This document shows positions 30,768-43,600 of a stretch of 64,000 nt of DNA, piece by piece. The notes beneath the pieces are model-generated. The model saw only the letters and a program-made list of their open reading frames with translations, did no database searches and had not been told where the DNA came from. Made by a program: the position numbers and the translations under genes. Source of the DNA: Doris montereyensis (Eukaryota > Mollusca > Gastropoda > Nudibranchia > Dorididae); contig JAXRKP010001064.1 in NCBI GenBank assembly GCA_037039925.1, forward strand, positions 97,501-161,500, read 5' to 3'. The first letter of the stretch is position 1, and each line of letters starts with the position of its first letter.

Positions 30768-30895
30768 ATGGTGAAATTTACCGCATCCACCATATGCAGT
30801 GTTCTCAGAGTGGTTTGAGAGGAAACAGCAAGCTGAACGTGCAAGAAAGTCAAGTGAAAGAATGAGAGAAAAACAGTAGAGGGCCTAACAGTGGC
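30768..30895 (-). repeat. Family P element, minus copy
   Basis: GTGAAATTTACCGCATCCAC, then CATATGCAGTG, TCTCAGAGTGG and AGGAAACAGCAAG are the complement of the + consensus. Other minus copies are at 31040-31175, 31375-31470, 32160-32265, 52395-52450 and 52475-52530. Confidence 0.8.
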
Positions 30896-31039
30896 ACCCG
30901 CCAACTGCTAAACATAGGCAAGAATATCTTTAATTTGCGCAGTGAAAATGCTTGATAAGGATAAACACAACTAAATGCAGGTTTTTTCCTCTTTCATCTG
31001 ATTTCAAAAACGCAATATCCAAAATACCAAACTGACTGA

Positions 31040-31470
31040 TGCAGTTTCCCCCGTTCACCATATGCCGTGATCTTGGGGTGAATTAAGAGGAAACAGCAAG
31101 AAGATGAAAGGATAAGGGAAAGAGTGGAAGGAAAGAAGTAGGATCTACCAATAGCAACTGTCAACTGCCCACCCAAAGTACCCAAGGATGTCTATATATA
31201 GCCAAATATGTTAAGGCCATAATTTTCCCTGCAATCTCGGAAAAATCAATGTTCCTCCACTAATAAGAATCCACACAACCTGAATGTTAAAAAATAAAAA
31301 AATTCCCAAAATCCGACAACACTATATCAAGACAAACACAAGTGACATCAACAATGAATTTGGTTTGTTTCATTGAAATTTACTCCTATCCACCACATGC
31401 AGTTATCTCAGGGAGAACTGACAGGGAACAGCAAGAAGATGTGCGTGAAAGAATGAAAGGAAAGAAAGAA
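31040..31470 (-). repeat. Two family P elements, minus copies
   Basis: Copies at 31040-31175 (ACCATATGCCGTGATCTTGG) and 31375-31470 (CACCACATGCAGTTATCTCA). Confidence 0.8.
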
Positions 31471-31499
31471 ATACCTACAAGCAGCATACGCGTCAGCAA

Positions 31500-32160
31500 C
31501 GAAATTAAGAAGACAAGTACCCGCTAAAGGTTAACTATAGGGAAGCGAAGGGTTGGTTTGGTTTGCCTGGATTGGAATTTCTACCTCCCAATCCACCATG
31601 ATTCCTGCAAGCATGCTTGTTAGTCATAAAGCAATAAAAAAAACATGAATAACATACCATCATTAATCCCTTCACTGCCTAAGGGACATATCGTAGCAGT
31701 GCCGGGGAAAAACTGACGGCTTACTTCTAAATGGATGACAAATAGTTGAGATAGAATTAAAACTAATGTATGAAACAACAACTAGAACAAACTCTACTTC
31801 ATGACTGTCAGGATACTGTCCAATAAATCGACACGACACAAAAGAAAATTACCTGAGTATTTGAAAACAATAAAATTGTAAAAATGAAGCGCAATTACTT
31901 TACGTAGAGATTTCAATATTTTTTTTATCAAATAAGAACAAATGAAAACATGTTCGTTCACAGAAAAAGCTGTCTTCGTTGAAAAAACAACAACAAATCC
32001 AGCCAAAAAAACAACACAACAAACCCTGCCATGAAACAATATTATATTTGAAAACAAGAAAAAATCATAACAAAATCATAGGTAAAAGGAAAGAAGAGGA
32101 AATCAATACATTTCCTGTAAGACTTTTCAAACAACATGCATAAATTGATTTGTTTGTTTC
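31500..32160. other. Intergenic, nothing recognised
   Basis: AT-rich. TAAGGGACATATCGTAGCAG-like text at about 31680 recalls GACAAAACATAGCAGTGACG at about 26681, a small dispersed similarity. Confidence 0.4.
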
Positions 32161-32265
32161 ATTGAAATTTACCCTGTCCATCATAAGTGTTGATATCAGG
32201 TGAATTACAAGGACCCAGCAAGAGATGAAAGATTTAAAGTTAAAGGAAAGAAATAGGATCTACCA
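32160..32265 (-). repeat. Family P element, minus copy
   Basis: ATTGAAATTTACCCTGTCCA, TCATAAGTGTTGATATCAGG and GGAAAGAAATAGGATCTACC follow the minus consensus. Confidence 0.75.
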
Positions 32266-32404
32266 GCAGCTCTTGCCAACCACAAGCCTTGCACACAAAG
32301 CATCTGCTTTTGAACAAACCACTTTATAGGATGCAATATCGACTTGTTTGTGGACAAAGTAATATAATATATATACCGGTATATATATATATTATACACA
32401 TGCA

Positions 32405-32700
32405 AGCATGTTATAACCCCAGGTGATATCAAATATGGTTTTTAGATGCAGACAAGACTCAATACTGAGGTTACGCAGGTAGGTGTGAACGATACTGTTC
32501 TAACTTTTAAATTACAGACTGTGCAACTCTTTTGAAAATGATGCTTTGGTAAATGAAAATTCCCATTCGAAGACAGGAAAATGATGAGATTTAAAAAAAT
32601 TAAACATCAGGAAAAAATTCTCAAACGAAGATGGTTTTGGGATAATTTAGAACCTACGAGCAAAATAAGTTAACTCTTAGTGGTCTGGCTTTGTTTCTTT
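32405..32700 (+). repeat. 310-bp dispersed element (family Q), copy 2
   Basis: CCCAGGTGATATCAAATATG, ATACTGAGGTTACGCAGG, GATACTGTTCTAACTTTTAA and TTAACTCTTAGTGGTCTGGC follow the family Q order. Confidence 0.8.
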
Positions 32701-33835
32701 CTTTCATTGTATGTCTTAAGATACAATAATTTTTGCCAAAAAACAACAAACTCACTAGATTTCTTGACAACGACAATTGTACATGTAAATTATAAGTTCC
32801 TAGTGCCATCAATTTGGTAACTGAAAAATCCTAAAAATGCTGAAAAGGTTAAAATATTCTCACAATACATTGCCTCTTTACTTTTCAGGAGCATGCAGAG
32901 ATATGAGAGAAGATTTGCTATACCTTTATGTAAGAGAAGACAGAAAATTATTTAGGAAATAAAAATCATCTACATTGACCAAATTACACCCCCACCCCAT
33001 TTGTCCCACTCATGCACTTTCCCCTCCACAAATAAAAACCCAAATCAAAAGGCCCAGCAGAGGAAGATTTGTACAGCTTATCCGTACTGAATGTAAATAT
33101 AGAACATTAACATACTTCATCGGAATTTTCATTAAAACATTTAGCAGCTTTCTAATTTAATAAAACAAACAAAAAACCCAGGCATGTCTATAAGGAATCT
33201 CAAAGTAAAGTGTATTTCAAATATATCTATGCAACTACAGGGTAATAAAACGCATCGTATCAAGCATTTACATAATGAGATGAACGCTGCGGTCTATATC
33301 ATTGATCATGAACCAATGAATATGATGAGATGCAATATAAATTTTGTTCATTCGGCTTGAATTACACCAAGCTTGGGTCACGTACAGTAGTGAAAGGAAC
33401 AACAATAGTTTTCTCCTTCTGGTAGCAGAACATGAATGATTAGTAATAGTACATATAAACAAAATGGTTACAATAAAAAAAGGTTATAAATAGCTTGTAA
33501 TGCACAAAGACCGGATGTTAGGGAAGACTTGAACCATGTCATTGCCATGTGAAATACATCAAGCGCTGTGATCCACAAAACCATTTTGAAAGCATTCATT
33601 CATGTTTTATTCAGTAATCTGTTGATGGTGGAGACAAAAAAAAGTTCTATTTAAATTGAGCCGCATTAAGTCTTGAAGTTAAAAAAAAAAAAAGGCGTAA
33701 CTTTTTCCATGTTCATTGCAGCTTTTCTATTATAACCTTATTAAAGTTATTTTTTTTCAACTCTCAATACAGCAGAGCCACAGTTTACGAATAATGACCC
33801 AAAGTTTGCTATTTATATCTGAATCTTCTTACTCA
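32701..33835. other. Intergenic, nothing recognised
   Basis: AT-rich with short poly-A/T runs. No coding or repeat boundary was found. Confidence 0.5.
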
Positions 33836-33839
33836 CTAA

Positions 33840-34180
33840 TTTAGGCCCATAGCTTGGGGATGAGCAAGAGCCACCGTCTACGCTCCGCCGTCGCACTCTC
33901 TTCTTGGCTGCTTGCTGAATGCCTGTTCAATCGGTTCCCTGTGGCTTAATCTCGTCTCTTCAGCGACTCGCCTCCGGGTGCCTAGAGGCTGGCTTTCTTC
34001 TCTTCCTTTGACCCTGCGGTGTCTAGGTCAGAGACACTCCTTCGGTGTGCTGGTTGTTGCTGGATGCCGATTTCCTGAGGGCGAGTCCAAATCGACTCCA
34101 TTTTGTCCACGAGATCTGTTTGGCAAAGCGCTTTTGTCTTGCTCGTTGCCATAGAACTTCATTGCTAATCTTCTTTGGCG
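33840..34180 (-). pseudogene. GC-rich coding-like block, possible retroelement remnant
   Basis: This 340-base island is much GC-richer than its surroundings. On the minus strand it reads, across frameshifts, KEEKKASL-, AAKKRVRRRSVDGG- and SPSYGP-like pieces, typical of the basic C-terminal end of LINE proteins. No catalytic motif is present. The identity is a guess. Confidence 0.3.
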
Positions 34181-34309
34181 TTGATGAAGGACTGAGTGTT
34201 TTATTGGTTTACATCTTCACACGTCCATAAAGTTATCGTTGCAAGACACCAACATTCAAAAAGAATCTGTTTATAAATCATGTCAGACAAGCATATTCTT
34301 GTTATTCCC

Positions 34310-34757
34310 CCGGTCACATCAAGTACGATTAATAGATCGAAGTCAGTACTCAATACTGTCAATAATACAAGGGAGCCACAGTGGAGTGAAGTCAAAGGTG
34401 AAAAACAGTCAAAGTCAAATGTTTCGTTCTGTCTTTGTTGGTGTGGAGTTGTCATTCATTGTCGTTTTTCATCTACTCCATACCAATGTTATGCCTGAAC
34501 AGTACTATTTAATCTTTTTAATTATAAAACATGTTGAAATTATCGGCTAAGGTGAGTGAACATTTTAACCAAAGACGGGGTAAACATAAAATTTTCCTCA
34601 ACTAAGTGTCACTTCTGGTAGAAAAGTTCCTCAAATGAAAACGATCCTGGGATCATTTAGAATGTACACAATACATGCAACGAAATGCAAAATATGGTTA
34701 CTTTTAGTGGCCTGGCGACAGAGACATTGACGTACAAAGAACGACCAACTCAAAATA

Positions 34758-34760
<3 letters not shown>
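34310..34760 (+). repeat. 310-bp dispersed element (family Q), copy 3 (interrupted)
   Basis: CACATCAAGTACGATTAATA and GTCAGTACTCAATACTG begin the copy. After about 150 bases of other sequence it resumes with CAGTACTATTTAATCTTTTT, AAACATGTTGAAATTATCGG and GATCCTGGGATCATTTAGAA. Confidence 0.75.
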
Positions 34761-34764
<4 letters not shown>

Positions 34765-34794
<30 letters not shown>

Positions 34795-35250
34795 TAAATC
34801 AGTATATAAAAGAAAACAAATTTCAACTTTGTAATTTTTTCTCTTGCATTACGTTGTCTCAATCTGACAATGCTTATACATGTGTGTTAATGAAATGCCA
34901 ACAGATATGACTCTTAATGCTAGAAACAAAAAAATCTCTTGTATTTATGAATTTTAGAATTTGTAAAGTACACAGGTCAGAAACAGGCAATCTGTAAACA
35001 AATCAATTAACCATAAATATGGAAAAGGACGGCCAACTAAACATTTCTATCAGCTTCACGTCATGTGGGGTTTACAAAAGAAAAGAAAAAACAAAACAAA
35101 AACTGAATAAATATCAATATTGTTTCTCCGCTCTCTCTCTTCGGAGGTGAGAAAATGAAAACACTAAACAGACGCAATGTGGAGCAAAGCATGATGGGTG
35201 ATATAAAGAAATGTATATAATCACGGCCCACATGTGTATAAAATATAATC

Positions 35251-35287
<37 letters not shown>

Positions 35288-36363
35288 ACGTTAGTTAGTA
35301 ACAAATGAGAGATCAATGTTTACAAGGACACAAAATGTACAAATTAAATCAGATGAAGAAGTACAACATCATGCTGTTTTGTTGGTTTTATAAAAAAAAC
35401 AACAACTTTACATTAAATTAAAGACATCAACACACACACACACAACTGAATGAGGAAAATGCTGTCATGATAACCGCTGTCCTTCGTCACACATATTATG
35501 AAATGCTCATTCTCGTTGAAAACTAGGCTTCATCTCATCAGAAACCCTGTCGGCAATTCGTTTAAAACGAACATCATAAATATAACATAATTCCTATGTC
35601 TGTATATTAATTTGAACTATCACATAATTCATATTTCACACAGATACATTAAAAAAGAAACATATCAAAACCTCCCCCCCCCCCCCCCACCCCGGACCAA
35701 AAGAGAGGCTCAAAGGACAGGAGCATATTCTGGTTTCCATAGCCTTAAGTGAACGGGTCAAAAATAAAATGAATTTTTTCACGTACTGGTTGGCAGTGAT
35801 ACATCTACAGTATAGCCTGTACTCCCGAAAAGACGAATTCCCCTAAGTCATGACAAAGTCCGAACCAAGATCCTTCTTTGCACACACACCTACAATATTC
35901 CCTAAACTTAGTCCATGAACAAATTTTCTGGTCCCAAACAGTTCGGGCAATACAGGCTGTACTGTATATGCTACTCCAGGATTAATCTCTTGGCAAAGTG
36001 AGTCAGCTGACACATGGCTCAAGTTTTGAAGGAAAAGAAAAACTTTTTCGACACTTAGAAGATGGAAAAACTATTGTTTCATCATAAACCTCGATTGCAG
36101 GAAGAAAACAGAGGAAAACCAAAACCAAAACGGACACGAGGAGTATCTAATGCACGAACTTGACATTGGTAAATATTCCACAAAAGAAATAAGGTGATTT
36201 GTGATGAAATCTCCGTGTATGCTGTCGTGCCATCAAATGCTTTTCAGGAAATCTTCTTTGAGCAGTTAGCTAGAGCAGACAAGTAAGACCATGCTCTTCA
36301 TTAACAGGTGAAAAATTTGGCAAGTGAGACGGGGATAGGAGACACCGGGCTTGACATTCTTTT
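34765..36363. other. Downstream flank and probable 3' UTR of TDG
   Basis: It holds TA microsatellites (34761-34781, 35255-35284), a poly-C run (about 35673-35688) and a faint SINE A piece (35705-35830). No clear poly-A signal for TDG (minus strand) could be chosen. Confidence 0.4.
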
Positions 36364-37610
36364 CTAGCGAGGTTCGCTGAGATGTCGGCGAGGAGAGACT
36401 CGGCACCCCTTCAGGACCCCGCTGCCTTGGTACGGAACGCACGGGGCACAGCTGCCTCGTCCGTACATGTATGGGTAGCTGCTTCCGGCCGCGGCCGCTG
36501 CCGGTCCCATCAGCATGTGGTTGCTCGAGCCGTTGGGCCACTGGTTTCGGGGTGGTCTGCCCTTGAACTGGCTGCTGGCAGGATGGCCTGCGGCGGCGTG
36601 CAGTGGCGAGGACATGGGCATGGGTGCAGCGCCCAGGATGATGACTGTAAGGACTGGAAGCCGAGTGCATGTGGTAATGCATGGGGGCTGGGGTGCTTGC
36701 GGATTGGCGGCTGGCATGAAGGGCATAGGCTGGCATGGCGACATTCCTTCGTTATTCATTTCTCCCGTGGGATAGCCGTGCGCCGAGTTCTGCTGTTGCC
36801 AAACCGCTGCGGGCCCGCCTCCGGAAACGTTTGTGGATGAGCAAAAATTGGAGACGCTCGTTGATGGGGAGAAGTTGGTGTACATTTGACTAGGTGACGA
36901 CACGACGACGACGACGATGTTGTTGCTGCTGCTGCCGCTGCCGCTGCTGCCGGATTTGAACCTGCAGCTGCTGAGATGGCTGGGGAGAAGATTTTGACGA
37001 CGATGCGGGGCTGAGCATGCTGCTGGAGTTGTGTCCTTCCTTTTCTTGTGCTTCTGGCTGCGGGAATTACTCCCGTACTCGTAGGGGTCAAAAGGCGCTT
37101 CGTCCTTGACGTCCGGTATCACTTCAAAAGAAGACGATCCCGGTAAACTCTTGGAGAGCGTGTAACTTCCTTGGTTGGACGCGTCAGACTGCGAAGCCCT
37201 CTGTAGTTCGGACGAGCAGCTAGACTGGGAAGACTCTTCGTCTTCAAAGTTCAACGCGTTGTCCTCATCATCACTTCCCCCGCGGAGACGCCGCCGAGCT
37301 TCTTTCTCAGCCGGTATTTCTCTCCCCTCCGCACTGGCCGCCAAAGCCTCGAGATACTCGGAGCGCGACTGTATCTGCTCCAAGGTGAGTTCGCTCAGGC
37401 ATTCGTTTGATTCCTCATCTTTCTCAAATTTGATTTCAGATTTCACTTTCATGTCCAGGGCTGGGAAGGTGAGTTCGGCTTCATCAAGGTGCTCAGCGTC
37501 ACCTCTCACATAGTCTCTGAGCTTTTCAGAGCTAGATAGAACGGTACCTTGTCCACCGCCCTGGGCAGCTGCGCACATCTAGCACTTGATGAGGGCATCA
37601 CAAATAACAT
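36364..37610 (-). CDS. TDG: TDG exon 8 (end of core, SUMO-type site, long tail)
   Basis: The exon begins [30 protein letters not shown] is the TDG DNA-insertion loop; its Arg is the base-flipping finger, human R275. The frame then breaks at AAAA (TTTT 37523-37526 on +). One more A joins FYLALK to KLRDYVRG as in human YIKLKDLRD. The rest is open to TAG at 36364-36366. [13 protein letters not shown] (VKDE at 37099-37110) resembles human VKEE around sumoylated K330. The tail is rich in Gly, Ser, Pro, Met and Gln. Between about 36635 and 36683 a Met/His/Ser-rich reading in another frame looks more natural, so two compensating indels are possible. Confidence 0.92.
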
Positions 37611-40600
37611 CTGTGAGGATACAGATTTAAAAGAAATAAATTAAAAAATCAACAAAATAATAAATGTACATATTTTTAGGAAAATACCATGTTTTGGTCT
37701 TCTATCATCTCAAATATTAATTCACCTATTTCTTATTTTAGAATTTTGCTTTGTCATTTCAATTCAATTTAATTCAATATACTTCATATTGTCCCAGTGG
37801 GAAATTTGTTTTTGTGCTTTGACATAGGACATACAATACAGGAGTTACCGCCTAAAAGGCCCTTTCTCCCTAAATGCCCGCAATCTCAGTGAAACCGATC
37901 ATTTTCAATAGATAAATTGGCCCTTTAAATGCCCGTGTCAAAACAAAGATTTCCCCAAAGATGCCCGGTCTCAGTGGCAACTGCAGGTATAAATCTTCTC
38001 CAAATTATCTTAAAGCATGTCCGTAGGTGAATGAAAATTCTCCTTTTCTCTCTATTATAAAGATGTAATCCCATCGGTAATATGGCTGACTTATGCCTGT
38101 CAGCAATTTGCCATGAATTGTAACTACCCTACACATACCTATTCAATGTAATGTAATAAAAGATGACCAGTCTCCTCTTCTTAACTCCATCCACTGTACC
38201 ACACCATTGGATCACTAGTTTGTTAGTTTGTCACTAGGCAATGAGGCGTTTAGCTCCTACTGCCAATCTGTCCCATGATGCACTGCGCGATATTCCAGAT
38301 CGGTGGTAGATCTTTTGCATGGCTGTTTTTTACTACTGCTATTCATTGCATAGTGACAGTAGAAGATATACGCGCTGACTTTAACTCTTAAATGTTATCT
38401 ATCTAGACATGTGAATTAACTTATATGACTAGATTTATTTAGATATACATCATAAAATTGTGGGAAAATAGTTGCTATGACATCTTCAACATCCTATGCG
38501 TGTCATTTCACGACTTATTCTTGCCAGTGCCAGCCGGGAGAGCAGAGCGTTAGATCTACTTATTCGTACATGTATTTTCACCCTTTCGAACTTTAGAAAT
38601 CTAGATTGCTCAAGTCCGACTATCTTGTGTTGACATAGAATCTAATTAACAATTGAGTTTTTTTATACCACTCTTGTAAATAAATATGTTATATCTCCCC
38701 GTGTCTAGATCTATTACATTAGGTTCTAGTTTTGGGTGTAGGTGTTCTGTCCAACGAACGAGTTGATAAAAAATAGGACATGAAAAAAAGAATAAATTTG
38801 AACCTGTAGTAAGATGAGACATTTAATAATTTGTTAGAGAATTTGAGAATTGAAGACTTGATAAATATGCTAAATTACATTTTACCAACATGGATCAAAA
38901 TATTTAACTACAGGGGCCTTTAGCTTGTTTCAGGTATTCCCGATTGGACCTCATGTAATTGGCCGTGGTAATACTTTCGCATCGCCGCATTTCCTCAATG
39001 CGAAAGCCTATAATATTTTCACACAGAATGTGGGCCTGTGCATCAATGTAACTCAGTATAAAAAAAAAAAAAAAAAAGTGATAATATATTAATCTTGTTA
39101 AGCGCCCGTCAATAAGTTATAAAATATGAACACCTAGAATGTTATGTACCACTACTCCATCATTTCTAATTCTAGATCTAGTTTTTGTTATTATCATTTT
39201 TGTCATCCTGTTCCTTCTTCTTCTCTTATTATTAATAATAATCATCACCACAAATGTTAGCATTATTATTTACAGCATTAGAATGATTATTAACAAGAGT
39301 TGAAAAGGTAGAAGTAGTTATACTGCTTTTGTAATAACATTATTATTTATGTGGGGTATTCACTTCCCTTGTATTTTACTATAATTAAATAAGGGCTTCA
39401 GGCTCCACACAAAAGAGCTACTATCGATTTGTTTCTGAAACAAGGGCAGATAATTTTGTGCGCTAAACGCCCAATTAGAATTGAACAGTCTTCCAGACTC
39501 TGCCCATAGCCCTTCCCTTGACATCATAAGTTGCATGAAATTACCTGGCGTTTCTTAATTGACTGGGCACACATTGCGTGTGAAGTTTTGTTGCTTCCCC
39601 CATCCCCCACCTCGCCTTGGTCGTATCCTTTGTGCCTTCAGTCTATGTGGCAAGCAATGGTCAACCCGCCCTCATGCTTTTTCATGTAAGTGTTAAAGAT
39701 TCCAGGTGTTCCTATTTCTAGCATTCAATTTTCGTAAAAATGAGGACTCTTCTAAAATAAACAACCTGGTTATGAATCTTTAGCCTTGACTGTCCAATCT
39801 TCTTCTTTGCCTCTCAGCTCACTGCGGAGCACAGGCCATCAACAAAGAGCCGCCAGTCATCCCTATTCTGGGCCAACGTCTGCAACCCTCCCCAGGTTTT
39901 CCTCAGACTTGCCATCTCCGTCTCGATCTCTCTCCTCCAGGTCATTCTTGGTCACCCTTTACATCTTTTTCCTTGTGGATTCCTTGTCAAGCTTTGTCTG
40001 GCTATGTTGGATCTTGGTCTTCTCATTATATGGCCAATCCATCTCCACTTTCTTTTCTTCGAATGTCTCTCAACTGGGAGCAGTTTGGTTCTCTCATGAA
40101 GGTCTGCATTGTTGATGGTATCCGTCCAACGACGCCCACAATGCCTCTAAGACGGCTGTTTGTAAAGGACTGGGGTCTATGTAGTGTAGCTGTGGTGGTC
40201 CTCCCCGTCCTCCGAGCCGTACATGAGGATGGATTTCACGTTTGAATTGAAGATCCTAAGTTTACTTTTTTCCTTAATTGAATTGCTGATCCAGGTCTTT
40301 CTCGATGCTGTCCATTGGTCACCCCCGATTTTTTGCCCAGACCGATTTCCCCATAAATGCCCGTTTTCTCCGCTTTCCAAGCACCTGGCATTTAGACGGT
40401 AACTGTAACTATTGTAATACTAAAAATAATAGATATAACATAGTGGGTGTAACATGCTTGTATTATATTAGTTATTAAAAACTATCATTCCTTCTTTCCT
40501 TCCTTCCTTCATCTTCATATTATAACTATCTACATTGTTCCTTCATTATCTCATTCACTAAAGTTGAATAAATGTTTCAACTGAAGCGGAAGCCGTTCTT

Positions 40601-43600
40601 CCATATTGAACCACAGTGGTAATCTCAGGGATTCATGGCCGTAGGATACTTAAGGAAGGGAGTGGGTCCTGAGAACGATTAAAAAAAAAATTTGAAGAGA
40701 TACACAACTTCATAAATGACTTCAGCAGGAAAAAATTGTTTCCATCATAGCCTGGAAAAACAGAGTTAATCGTGCTCATTTAAACTTACTATCAACTTCA
40801 AACGATTTATTGACACACTAACAGACAAATTTTCCTCCAATCAACACAAAACTTACAGTGTCCGTCCCTTCCACATTCTCCGGTTGCTTGCCTATACAAA
40901 AATCTTTACTGTTGCTGAACACTTCTTGTGAGATACCTTTGGAGGAAACAAAAAGTTTAAAAATGGCATAAACAACCCATTGAAATAAAACATGATATCG
41001 ATAGAGAAGGCAGTTTTTACCACAAATGGGACAAAACTCTTGACATTCATACCATAACAAAGGCTCAGTATCGATTCTTTCATTTTATATGATTCTTTTA
41101 GAATCTTCAACACATCGGTTAGTTGTACCATAAAAGCCGGAAATTTGGTCAAAAAGTTTAACAAGTTGGTACTCATTTTAATTAACTTTATTTGAAAAAT
41201 TTACTTTTGATGAATTATTGTCAATATTAGCTAGATTGGCCGAATATTACGAGAAACATTCTGCGCACCTGTTATAAGAAAAATGCCATCCCGCCATGAG
41301 TATAAGGGATCTGGAGCAGTTGAAATAGGGTCGATATGAAGTGTCTGATAGCCTCTCACGATTTTACGATGGTTCAAAGTATTATATTATTATTTTATAG
41401 GTTTGTATGCTCAAAAAAATCAAAATAAAAAAAAAAATTGTTAATGCGATTTTCTCAAAATGTTACTTTTTGATAGTGATATGCAATCTACCTTTTTATT
41501 TATTGTCCGATTGTCTCCAAATTTGGTATATAAAATGTATTAACGCAAAACTTTTTTTCACCCTGTGGCTTTTTTCCATATCTTTTCAAATTTTTGCAAA
41601 ACTTTTTTTTGTGATTAAATTTGCCAAATATTGGAAAGCATTTTCAAAAAAATTAAAATAAAAACCATTTCATTTATCCAAAAACGCTACTAAGTGCAGC
41701 TAGATATTGAACCGAATAACGTGTGTACAAAGTTATAACCATAATTGTTTACAACTGAAAAAGCCTATTTTGAAAATCAAGAAAATCCAAGATGGCGGCA
41801 TTTCCATGGCAACCATATGATAAAAAGAAACAATTAATATCTTTTTCAGCTAATTTAGAAATGGCGGGTACAATGGTAGTGGTTAAAATTGTCTATATCA
41901 AATAGTAATAAAAAAATGCTCTAGAAGACCCATTCACTTGTTATGCTGAAGGGAGGTATACAAGAAATCTTTTCTTCCCTTCACACCCAATATCATATCA
42001 TTGCCAACACCACACAATACCACGACAGTCTAGTTGTTAGGCTCTCTTTTAAACATTCATCAAATCATTGTCACTGTACTATATTGATTTTTGTTTTTTA
42101 AATCTTGAACTGTAATGTACACCATGCTTTACTACCCTTGTTTAATATAATGTGTATCTTCTTTTACTGTGAAACCTGATGTATCACCAAGCAAATGTGC
42201 CGGTATTCTGGGACAATAAAGATATATCTTATCTGATCTTATCGTGTCTTAAAAAATTAGCTGTATTTTTTCAAAAAAAGTCTCAAACCAAAAACACGAC
42301 TCACTCACCTTTTCCATTAAAGACAGCTATTTTAGGTCGGTATTTCAATATCTTCTTCCTCAGAATCTCACCACCTTCCCTGATTTCATTCCTGAGAAGA
42401 GAAGTGTGAAAAAAGCATTAACTCTTTCATGCCTATGTGTGCCACCACTTCTTGTAGCCCCCATGCCTGAGCTTGCCACCATAGAACCTTAGTGTAGTGT
42501 TAGGGCCTAGCACCGCAATACTTTTGAACAAGCAGAGACAGCCGTTGTCTTGTATGCCAGTTTCATATTATGTCTATGGTTTGTATCCCATCACAAAGGC
42601 CTAGGCTAGTTGATCACATCTTCAAAAATTGTAGCAAGCAGAGACAGCCGTCATTTTGTACAGCAGTTTCGCTCGGATCATCTAAAGTCGTAGCGTCATG
42701 CAGGATTTAGTTACGAGTTAAGTCATAGCCCATCACAAATGAGTTAAAAATGAAAAGAAACAAACAGTTGGCTATCTTGTATTGCATCTCCTGGCCAGGG
42801 CTTAGTTAACATCTAATCTACACGTTAAAACAAAAGGAAAGCAAGTCCCATACCCAAACTTCAAAGTGGGGAAATCAGGAGGAGAGCCCTGATTTTACTA
42901 GGCATCATCATTATCTACCCAGCTGTAACTTTTTCTGAAGGACTTAGTGCTGGGTCAACAGGAGGGCCAGAAAATTTTGCCCAGATGCTGTGTAGTAGTA
43001 GACATACTACCAATTAAGCCATGCCTTGATTTAGATCTGATCTTGCTCGATAAGACTTCCGATAAAAAAGTTTGTGAGTTAGCAAAACCAATTTTTCATG
43101 TCATAACCTTGTTTTTATCATTATCGCTGGAATAGGAATATGTAATATGTGGCTCACGGTTTGGCAGAGCAGTTAGACTGCCGGACCGGGAATGAGGCTC
43201 AGGTTCGCATCAAACATTTATCCTGTTTCTTGGAAAGATTATCACGCATTTTCTCCATCTTTCCGAGGTGTAGCCTGGGTACACAAGTAAAATCTTGTCA
43301 GACTAAAATCCTTCCAGGAGGTGATAATAATTAGCACCTGTTCTGTTTCACACTATTGAAACCGGATCCGCTCCAGTGAGTTTATGGGCCATAAAGCTAT
43401 AATGGCCCTGAAGGAACTTCACTTTACTTTTACATGTTAGTTTGCAAAAGTCCATCACAAAGTCTCTCAGAAAAGACAGGGCATCAAGTGCTTTTATGAT
43501 GCCAGAACATCAACTGGGAAAAAGTGAAACCCAGGAAAACTCCTGAATATTAGCTAGTCAACAGGGAGGCCAGAAAATTTTGCCCAGACTGGGAGGCCTC

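Noticed and set aside
36266..36840. Overlapping open frames on both strands over the TDG tail
   Set aside because: They are shadows of the TDG last exon in GC-rich DNA. Only the short alternative-frame piece 36635-36683 is kept, as a possible frameshift.
36364..37578. Independent intronless 404-codon gene starting at the Met of 37578
   Set aside because: The upstream 32 bases encode MPSSSARC of TDG in another frame. The Met is an internal out-of-frame ATG, and the ORF is the TDG tail after a one-base break.
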